Below are positions 8,395 to 14,213 of a DNA stretch of 14,213 bases, in pieces. This stretch comes from Dictyocoela muelleri (taxonomy: Eukaryota > Microsporidia). The DNA lies in the NCBI GenBank assembly GCA_016256075.1, contig SDVU01000378.1, positions 1 through 14,213 on the forward strand, given 5' to 3'. The position numbers and the translations under genes were made by a program. Numbering within the stretch: the first letter of the stretch is position 1; each line of letters opens with the position of its first letter. The notes beneath the pieces were generated by a model. That model made no database searches. It saw nothing but the letters and a program-made list of their open reading frames with translations, and had not been told where the DNA came from.

Positions 8395-8961
8395 ATGGAA
8401 AATTTTATCAAAATAAAAAATCTGAACGAAGCACTAAAACTTCTAAAAGTAGATCTAAAAATAAAATATCCTTCATTTTTAATATTCCACAAGTTCTCTA
8501 AAAAATTTGAAACTCCATACCTCGTAAATGCTTCTATACTCATATCATCAAAACTTTACAAAACAATACCTCTACATGATATTATCATTGTAACGTCATC
8601 TATTTTCGATATTAATGATCCCATAACTGTTCAAAAAGAGAAATCTGTAATTATTGAAATGAAAATTTTAAGACAATTTGGATTTGTTATTGATTTTGAT
8701 CTTCATAGAAAATTGGATTTTTGTATTGAAAAATTGAAGTTGATAGATAATAGTTTTATTAATAATGATGAAAAACGGGATGATCTTTTTAGAATTTTTA
8801 GTGATCTTTTTATGTGTCCGTCAATTGTTAATTATAAAGTTGAAGATGTTATTGATTCAGCTATTTCATATCAAATGGATGTTAATTTTAGAAATCCATT
8901 AATTGAGGAATTGATCAATTTATATGAAGTTTTTAGAAATGATATTGATCCATATAAATAA
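8395..8961 (+). CDS. Cyclin-like protein, probably transcription-kinase (cyclin L/K/T) type
   Basis: A cyclin activates a partner CDK. Among the families this one most resembles the cyclins of transcription and splicing kinases (L, K, T types). In 188 residues the first cyclin box spans about 20-105. It includes an FHKF segment at 31-34, SSKLYKT at 51-57 carrying the conserved Lys (53) that contacts the kinase, and EMKILRQFGF at 88-97, matching the Glu-containing helix 5 (E-x-x-x-L-x-x-L/F-G-F). A weaker second cyclin fold covers about 106-165. The protein is far shorter than animal cyclin L or K because the whole C-terminal tail is missing, a common reduction in microsporidia. The ATG is supported by the CCC signal just upstream. 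The gene runs divergently from MSH2 and lies between two SINE-like copies in the same direction. The cyclin call is solid; the subtype is an inference. Confidence 0.75.
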   Translation: MENFIKIKNLNEALKLLKVDLKIKYPSFLIFHKFSKKFETPYLVNASILISSKLYKTIPLHDIIIVTSSIFDINDPITVQKEKSVIIEMKILRQFGFVIDFDLHRKLDFCIEKLKLIDNSFINNDEKRDDLFRIFSDLFMCPSIVNYKVEDVIDSAISYQMDVNFRNPLIEELINLYEVFRNDIDPYK

Positions 8962-8977
8962 TCATAATTTTAATACA

Positions 8978-8998
8978 AAGATAAATTAAGTTTATCTT
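8978..8998 (+). terminator. Stem-loop after the cyclin-like gene
   Basis: An 8-bp perfect inverted repeat (aagataaa, loop ttaag, tttatctt) begins 17 bases after the stop codon and is followed by aagataataaa. The AATAAA-like run may serve 3'-end formation. The hairpin is AT-only apart from two G-C pairs, so a functional role is uncertain. Confidence 0.3.
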
Positions 8999-9080
8999 AA
9001 GATAATAAAAATTTAGTTTAATTTTTTAAATTGAAAATAGCGTTTAAATTTTATTAAAATTTAATTTTTTTTATATTGAA

Positions 9081-9436
9081 ATTATATATATTACATGCTG
9101 ACAACATGGAGATTTGTCTCCTACCTTGAATCTGCGACCTTTGGTTCCTGGTGTTCGTATAATACGTCACTTCCTAAGCTACCCAGAAGCCCAGCTGTAT
9201 ACGCGATTTTCGTTTTATCAATGACTCGACAGGATACAGGTAATTAGAGGCTTTTTCATGATATTTTTATTTTCACTACTTTTTATTGATATTTCATAGA
9301 ACTGATCCCCACACCTAGGAGAGTCTTTTCTACTTATTTATAAAAGATTAGATAAAGTCTTAATCAGTTATACCAGGTTGAAACAGATGTATATTAAACT
9401 ATATTTCTATAGTTTTTGACCGCTTAATATCATTCT
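9081..9436 (-). mobile_element. SINE-like repeat, copy B (tRNA-headed family)
   Basis: This copy is read on the minus strand. Its 3' tail is complete: the 22-bp string tatatattacatgctgacaa plus two further bases (about 9084-9105) is identical, in reverse, to the tail of copy C at about 11900-11921. The core includes tcaatgactcgacaggatac (9219-9238), ccccacacctaggagagtc (9307-9325) and gtcttaatcagttatacc (9357-9374). The 5' end (high coordinate) matches copy A as far as gaccgcttaata but then loses the tRNA-like head, so it is 5' truncated or decayed. Its high-coordinate end touches the Tc1/mariner remnant zone. Confidence 0.75.
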
Positions 9437-9649
9437 TCATTAAAAGAGAACTAATGAAAATCAGAAATTCGTTTAATATCGTCCAATACGATGTGTAAAA
9501 TCAAAAAAATAGAGCAAACGAGCAAATTGAAAAAAAAACTCGAGGTGATGACGAGGAATCAAATTACAAGGTCATAAAACTCAATGTTTGAAGAGAATGG
9601 CTGTCGTTGATTCAACCGTCTAATTTTGAAAATTAACGTAAAACTTGAA

Positions 9650-10690
9650 ATCGGGTAGAAATTTGTGTGCATCTCTCCAAGTACAGTAAAAGGGTGCTTG
9701 TATACTTCTAATACTCATTAAAACACAATAAGGGGTGGTTCTTAGATAAGAATTCGAGATAAACTATCAAAAAAAACTTTCATTTATGAGCTATATTTTT
9801 TTCAGAGGTTTTCTTTGTCACACTCCTGTAATGTTTATATTTATCGATAAAGTATGTTCCGTTGTTTTTAAGGAAAAATGAAGGAAAATCAGAAATTGGG
9901 AACACCGTAAATATAATAAAGCCTACATCAAGATCAAAAGAACCAGTATAATAGCAGCATTCTATATAAATGGAATGTTTTATTACAAATGTAGCATCCG
10001 ACGCATCTGCTACTAATCTAATCGAAAATAAAAATCAAAGAGAAAATCTAGATAATAAATTCGAAGATGATGAAATTGATAAAATTGATGAAAATGGTGA
10101 AATGATCAATTCTGGTGTTATTAGTGATGTAATGATCAAATTGGCGAAAATCTTGATGAAAAAAGGAGGGAAAGTTGTCAAAGAAAAACCAATGATTTTT
10201 ATTAAGGTATAAATAGCATGTAGGAATAACCCCCATGCGGAAACGTTGCGATCATTCAATAAAGTCTTTTTTAACAAACCAGCTTGTTTTCGGAGGTTAC
10301 TCCACAAAAATACCGAAAATATAGTTAATGAAGAAGAATTTATGGATATCTTGGCAGATTTCAATAGACTTGCATTGTCTAAAGGTATCGAATCCTATAT
10401 TTATAATCGATATTACCATTTTTTCTCCATTACAAAAAATTAAGAATGGTTTGTGGAGTTCATAACATCAGTGTGTTATATTTCCCAGTATAAACAGTTC
10501 CTAAATATTATTGAAAATTTATTCTCGAAATAAAAAAATATAAATGTAAATTGACAAACAATTGAGGAGCTCTATTTTTATATACAAAATGGATTTAATT
10601 CTATCAAATAGACGGTTGGAATGATTTTTACAGAAAAATGTTTCACTATCTACTTTTATGCCGTAAAAAAGAAGATATATTTAATTCGAT
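9650..10690 (+). mobile_element. Decayed Tc1/mariner (IS630-type) transposase remnant
   Basis: This is a plain cut-and-paste DNA transposon remnant with pieces in family order but in different frames. A helix-turn-helix-like SPSTVKG context followed by an I-R-G-G segment lies at about 9655-9735. A IFIDK stretch at about 9838-9853 sits where the first catalytic Asp is expected. GNTVNIIKPTSRSK is at about 9897-9940 and RTSIIAAFYINGMFYYKC at about 9939-9990, the strand typical of DDE_3 transposases. NIVNEEEFMDILADFN follows at about 10325-10370. A worn form of the PYSPxLNPIENxFSKWK motif (YKQFLNIIENLFSK) lies at about 10485-10525 and carries the region of the third acidic residue. About 320 bp more than expected separates the YYKC and NEEEF pieces. 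Terminal inverted repeats were not found. The element is inactive. Confidence 0.55.
9970..10443 (+). other. Reading frame within the transposase remnant, one internal stop
   Basis: One plus-strand frame is open from an ATG at 9970 to TAA at 10210-10212 and then again to TAA at 10441-10443. The first part (80 residues) is acidic with a Lys-rich end (KKGGKVVKEKP). I do not recognise it, and it coincides with the apparent extra 320 bp inside the transposase remnant. The later part includes the transposase-like NEEEFMDILADFN segment. The most likely reading is transposon debris with an insertion rather than an independent gene. No CCC signal was seen close to the 9970 ATG. Confidence 0.35.
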
Positions 10691-10699
10691 ACGTATTGA

Positions 10700-11488
10700 T
10701 TACTTTAAAATGTTTTGAATTAAATTTTTAATAAATTGCTAAATTAGTCAGTCAAATTAATCAACAAAAATAATAAAAAATAATACCCCGAAAATTGCCG
10801 AATATACCGAAAATCTGTAAAATTGATCGAATAACTTTATAATACATATTTTTTTCATGATTTACAGCAACGATAAAAATGAAGGTTTTTGCAATAATTT
10901 AATACAGGCTCTCATTAACGTTACCTTTTTTTAATCTTTTATTGTTGCCTCAGATTATAGTTGGTACTCGGCGATCCTGCATGTGGTTTTTATGTTTTAA
11001 GAATCTATAAGATTTTCATCAATTTTTGAAACATTGATTTTATTTTCGTTGAGGATTTAAAATTTATAATTTCATGTATTGTGAATAGGGGACGGAAAAA
11101 ATCAGGTTTTGTAAAAAAATGTCGAAAAAAATTATTTGAGACATTATATTACCCTATAAATCATTGAGCTATTTCATAATTAGAACTTTGTGATATTAAT
11201 CTTTATCACGTATTTTACAATCAAGAAAACATAGTTTTTATTTTTTTTTTAAACCGGGTTTTTTTTGGCCCTAATTATGACACATTATAACTGCAGAATT
11301 GGTACCATTTTTACAATTTTTAGTGAAACTTCAATAATTACATATATCATTCTGTTAAAGTCAATAGTGTTTCGGATTCTTTTTACAGATCAATGTGTTC
11401 TAGGTGCTTACATAAAATACGGATTTTTTTTAAAAATTTTAAAAACTATATAAATTCGAAATATTTTGTATCTAATTCCAAAAAATAA
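10700..11488. other. AT-rich stretch with no recognised gene
   Basis: I find no convincing coding region. A short frame at 11265-11453 (62 codons) is hydrophobic, has no CCC signal and resembles nothing I know. The phrase ccgaaaat recurs near 10788 and 10819. Near 11253 a short GC island, aaaccgggttttttttggcc, breaks the AT-rich sequence and could be a worn transposon end, but no partner end was identified. Confidence 0.5.
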
Positions 11489-11928
11489 GGTCCAGATAGA
11501 TCAGTGGTTATCACACTTGAATTAACATTTAGGTATCTTGTTCAGATCCCGCAGACGTCACTTTAGTAAAAATTGGGATTGACAATAATCGGCCAATTCT
11601 ACAGCATAACAGATAATATACAGTTGTTCCAGTGTGGTATAGCTGATTAAGACTTGGTATAATATGACGATGAATCAGAAGGGACTCTCCTAGGTGTGGG
11701 GATGAGTTCGGCGACGCATCTCGGCAAAAACTAATGAACAATGTCATGAAAAGATCATTAATCACCTGTATACTGCTGATAATTATATTAACGAAATACA
11801 TATACAGATGAGCTTGTGGGTAGCATAGTAGTGACATATTATTTGGTCATCAAGATCTAAAGATCAAGGTTGGTGACAACTCTTAAGATTAGCAGCTATT
11901 GTTGTCAGCATGTAATATATATAATTTT
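11489..11928 (+). mobile_element. SINE-like repeat, copy C (most complete)
   Basis: This is the longest copy, about 440 bp, read on the plus strand. The head is tRNA-like: tagatcagtgg (11497-11507) fits an RNA polymerase III A box, and tgttcagatcc (11539-11549) fits a B box, 31 bases apart as in tRNA genes. The body follows with gtgtggtatagctgattaag (11632-11651), gggactctcctaggtgtggg (11681-11700) and ggcgacgcatctcggcaaaa (11710-11729). The 3' tail ends in gttgtcagcatgtaatatat (11901-11920), shared with copy B. This layout (pol III head, unrelated body, shared AT-rich tail) is that of a tRNA-derived SINE, which would need a LINE reverse transcriptase to move. The head no longer folds as a full tRNA cloverleaf in my reading, so it is not called a tRNA gene. 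Confidence 0.75.
11497..11549 (+). promoter_or_regulatory. RNA polymerase III A and B boxes of SINE copy C
   Basis: The A box (11497-11507) matches the TRGYNNARNGG pattern with one mismatch at the pyrimidine. The B box (11539-11549) matches GGTTCGANTCC with two mismatches. Order and spacing are those of an internal pol III promoter. Confidence 0.55.
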
Positions 11929-11975
11929 AAAATGTGACTTAAGTGGTTAAATATTTTCATAAATAATAATTTAAA

Positions 11976-12110
11976 GTTAAATTCAAATTATTATTGATTC
12001 CAAGTTAAATTCAAATTATTATTGATTTGATGTTAATAATTCAAATTATTAATGATTTAATGTTAAATTCAAATTATTATTGATTCCAAGTTAAATTCAA
12101 ATCAATAATA
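11976..12110. repeat. 28-bp tandem array, about 4.7 units
   Basis: Units start at 11976, 12004, 12032, 12062 and 12090 and have the form gttaaattcaaattattatt plus gattccaa. The first and fourth units are identical, the third is 30 bp and variant, and the fifth is partial. The array lies between SINE copy C and the 3' end of the GPAT-like gene. Confidence 0.9.
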
Positions 12111-12273
12111 ATTTTAATCTAACAACTACTAATAAAAGCTTATTTGTTAATATTACAAACTCGTTAATATTGCTATTATAAATATCCTCAACAACAAAGT
12201 TTGAAAAAGTAAAAATTAATAAAATATAAAGATCGATAAAATTTTTCTAATACTATTTTTTATTAATCACAAT

Positions 12274-13734
12274 TCAGTTACACTTACAAGTAACAACATC
12301 ATCTTCATCGTCTGCAGTAAATAACTCATAAATGTTATTACATTCTTCATACTCGTGTGAATGATATTTCTTAATATAAAAATATTCATTCAGGAGAATA
12401 TTAATGAATGTTTGATACCCAAATTTTGAAAAATACTTTACATTATCGTATTCTCGTGCCCATGGGTAAGATGAATTTATTTTTTTCTTTACGTTAATTT
12501 TGTCAATTGGTCCCATTCGTGATTTTGAAAACATGCCACTCTTTGAATATAAACTTATTGCGGGGTCATTACTTTTTATTCGTTCAAGATACCCTAATCG
12601 CCAGTTTTTCTCCTTTTCTCTTGTTTCGATGATGAATTTGTAGGTATTTGTAAATGCGTCTTTTAAGATCATTCTGTCTTTAACCATTATATTGCTTTTT
12701 AGATATCCGTTCCATTGTGTGTTAATTAGGTGAGCTGTTCGTGATATTGATGATTTTACACGTCGGGCAAAATCTTCAGGTTCTTCATTTGGTCGGATCT
12801 CTGTGGGATCAAGCCAGGTAACTTCAACTTCTACAAACCACCTAGTTAGATAATATAAAATCATTCTGATAAATCCGAATCTTCTTCTGTTCCAATAAGG
12901 GTCTATAATTCTTTTACTGTAACGAATAGCTACGGGACATACTGGCACCCCCAGATCAAATGCACCTTTTTGATACATCACTGAATATTTGTTGTTCACA
13001 CATGTACCTTCTGGAAATATCAAAAGCGGAACTTTTTGTTTGTTAACATGTTCTTTTATTTTTTCCTTCACCAACTCCTTATCAGTTTTTTCACTCCTCT
13101 TGAATGCAATACTTCCGTTAGCCTTTAAAATTCCATTATAAATCCATCCGAAAATACCTCCGTGATCCTCAGCAACACCTGCGTGACAGAACTTGTGCGA
13201 GCTTAACACAATAAAATCCAGAAAGGAAGTATGATTAGCCACAAATACACAAGGCATATTCAATCTTCTCTTCAACCCTTTATGTTTAACCCGAAGACAA
13301 AAACAGAAACTAAGCACATTTATCATAAACAAAAAAGCCGAACTGATCAATTGCTCATCATTATTAATAGACCCTTTGAGAATTGCCATTATAAAAAGTG
13401 GAATTACCGATAAAATTATTACAATTCGACAAGGTAAAAGCACAATATACCGCGTGAAGAGTGAAACAATATATAAACATCCGGAATCAACAAGCATTCT
13501 CGGTAACATTGGCTCGAAGCATCGTGAAAATTCATCAGAATGAAACGATCTAAGAGATAATGCGGCATAATGCATCATATCATCAAGAATAGTGTGTACT
13601 TTTTTATCTGGTTCTTGTATTGTGATTAACGATGCACGTCTTTTTATCATTTCATTTTTTTCTTTCATTTTTTCTTTCTTTTTTTCTTTTTTCATTTCTT
13701 TTTTTCCATGTACAGTCATTTTCTTTTTTCGCAT
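12274..13734 (-). CDS. Glycerol-3-phosphate acyltransferase, GPAT3/4-type (PlsC family)
   Basis: The enzyme transfers a fatty acyl group from acyl-CoA to glycerol-3-phosphate (or lysophosphatidate) at the ER membrane, opening phospholipid and triacylglycerol synthesis. In 486 residues, block I NHTSFLD (167-173) holds the catalytic His and Asp. Block II is GSIAFKRSE (207-215), block III FPEGTCVNN (240-248) and block IV VPVCPVAIRY (263-272). HGGIFGW at 191-197 and the RVKSSISR segment near 325-332 are typical of the GPAT3/4 branch rather than bacterial PlsC. Two membrane segments are likely before the catalytic core (about 88-118 and 130-147). The first 33 residues are almost pure Lys/Glu/Met. 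About 135 residues after the core (350-486) match nothing I know and end acidic with a CKCN tail. Human GPAT3 and GPAT4 have about 435-456 residues. CCC lies 10-12 bases before the ATG. Specificity for glycerol-3-phosphate over lysophosphatidate is an inference. Confidence 0.88.
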   Translation of the reverse strand: MRKKKMTVHGKKEMKKEKKKEKMKEKNEMIKRRASLITIQEPDKKVHTILDDMMHYAALSLRSFHSDEFSRCFEPMLPRMLVDSGCLYIVSLFTRYIVLLPCRIVIILSVIPLFIMAILKGSINNDEQLISSAFLFMINVLSFCFCLRVKHKGLKRRLNMPCVFVANHTSFLDFIVLSSHKFCHAGVAEDHGGIFGWIYNGILKANGSIAFKRSEKTDKELVKEKIKEHVNKQKVPLLIFPEGTCVNNKYSVMYQKGAFDLGVPVCPVAIRYSKRIIDPYWNRRRFGFIRMILYYLTRWFVEVEVTWLDPTEIRPNEEPEDFARRVKSSISRTAHLINTQWNGYLKSNIMVKDRMILKDAFTNTYKFIIETREKEKNWRLGYLERIKSNDPAISLYSKSGMFSKSRMGPIDKINVKKKINSSYPWAREYDNVKYFSKFGYQTFINILLNEYFYIKKYHSHEYEECNNIYELFTADDEDDVVTCKCN

Positions 13735-13743
13735 TTCTTAGAA

Positions 13744-13746
13744 GGG
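13744..13746 (-). promoter_or_regulatory. CCC start-proximal signal of the GPAT-like gene
   Basis: On the minus strand the triplet CCC lies at positions -12 to -10 before the ATG at 13734. This is comparable to the cyclin-like gene and supports the long, Lys-rich start. Confidence 0.55.
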
Positions 13747-13859
13747 CTTCATTTTTTTTTAAATTTATTTTTGAAACATTTTTATTTGTTCATGAAACGA
13801 AAATACCAATTGTAATTAAAAGGGGCTGTTTCAAAAAGAATGTATTTTGAAGAGATTTG

Positions 13860-14035
13860 TGTTTATAAATTTAAAATTTGAAAAGATTTAAACTTTTTTT
13901 TCAATTGCAAGTTTCAAATTTATTTAAATTTATAAGATCCAAACTTTATTTAAATTCAAAATTTATTGGATTTAAACTTTTGAAAATTTAAACTTATAGG
14001 ATTTAAACTTTTTTAAATTTTTATTTTTAAATTAT
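13860..14035. repeat. Degenerate AT-rich repeat, unit about 31 bp
   Basis: The phrase gatttaaactttt or a close variant recurs at 13885, 13936 (gatccaaacttt), 13969 and 14000. The last three are spaced 31-33 bases apart and embedded in AATTTA-rich sequence. It lies between the GPAT-like start and SINE copy D. Confidence 0.55.
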
Positions 14036-14049
14036 AATATTTTAGAAAT

Positions 14050-14213
14050 GTGCCGGACAACTCAGTGGTTAACACTCTTGAATTTGTTCCGGTGTGGTAT
14101 AGCTGATTAAGACTTGGTCTAATATGACAATGAAGGAGAAGGGACTCTCCTAGGTGTGGGGATGAGTGTGGCGACGCATCTCGGCAAAAAGTAGTGATAA
14201 ATAAAATATCATG
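14050..14213 (+). mobile_element. SINE-like repeat, copy D (runs off the window)
   Basis: The head gtgccggacaactcagtggt (14050-14069) continues into TAACAC and is an even clearer tRNA-like 5' end than in copy C, with the A-box region around caactcagtgg. About 100 bases present in copy C, including the B box, are missing, so the head joins the body directly at ttgttcc (14084-14090). From there to 14190 it matches copy C (11624-11730) over 107 bases with 7 differences. The rest of the repeat lies beyond the window. Confidence 0.75.

Noticed and set aside
10035-10364. Two minus-strand frames (10364-10035 and 10236-10048)
   Set aside because: They overlap the transposase remnant on the opposite strand, overlap each other and lack start signals.
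11489-11560. A genuine tRNA gene
   Set aside because: A and B boxes are present but the sequence does not give a clean cloverleaf or acceptor stem, and it continues into a repeated body, so a SINE head fits better.
11529-11837. Minus-strand open frame of 102 codons
   Set aside because: It lies within SINE-like copy C on the opposite strand, and the homologous copies do not keep it open, so it is a chance frame in a repeat.
13632-13850. Plus-strand frame rich in Phe and Ser
   Set aside because: Antisense to the Lys/Glu-rich start of the GPAT-like gene; its composition is a by-product of the poly-purine strand.
1-14213. CRISPR arrays, rRNA genes or a bacterial-type operon
   Set aside because: No regularly spaced repeats with unique spacers, no rRNA-like conserved blocks, and genes with eukaryotic family signatures; the tandem arrays have no spacers.

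Overview
The window looks like nuclear DNA of a microsporidian with a repeat-rich genome. It is very AT-rich. Its three intact genes (MSH2-like, cyclin-like, GPAT3/4-like) show no sign of introns, and each carries a CCC triplet within about 12 bases of its start codon, a start-proximal signal known from microsporidia. The MSH2 is shorter than animal and fungal versions. Gene density is low, about 4.5 kb of coding sequence in 14.2 kb. The rest is transposon debris and short tandem repeats, which fits an expanded microsporidian genome better than a compact one such as Encephalitozoon. Assignment to microsporidia is an inference from these features.

Layout. Bases 1 to about 2420 hold an old Ty3/Gypsy LTR-retrotransposon fossil on the minus strand (RNase H, reverse transcriptase, protease, gag, read from low to high coordinate). 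A 9-bp tandem array follows, then an unidentified decayed frame on the plus strand (2660-3276) and a degenerate minisatellite of about 24 bp (3445-3680). A 354-bp hAT-type miniature element (4525-4878) has perfect 8-bp target duplications and sits between two short frames that may be halves of one dead gene. MSH2 runs leftward (7664-5235). The cyclin-like gene runs rightward (8395-8961) and lies between two same-direction copies of a tRNA-headed SINE-like repeat. A worn Tc1/mariner (IS630-type) transposase lies at about 9650-10690. A third SINE copy (11489-11928) and a 28-bp tandem array precede the GPAT-like gene, which runs leftward (13734-12274). A fourth SINE copy runs off the right end.

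The three genes have unrelated jobs: DNA mismatch repair, a cyclin probably serving a transcription-linked kinase, and the first step of glycerolipid synthesis at the ER. Nothing suggests an operon or a shared system. The most notable signal is the SINE-like family with recognisable RNA polymerase III A and B boxes, which I do not know to have been described in microsporidia. Next are the hAT miniature element with intact target duplications and two in-frame repeat arrays inside the mismatch-repair gene itself.
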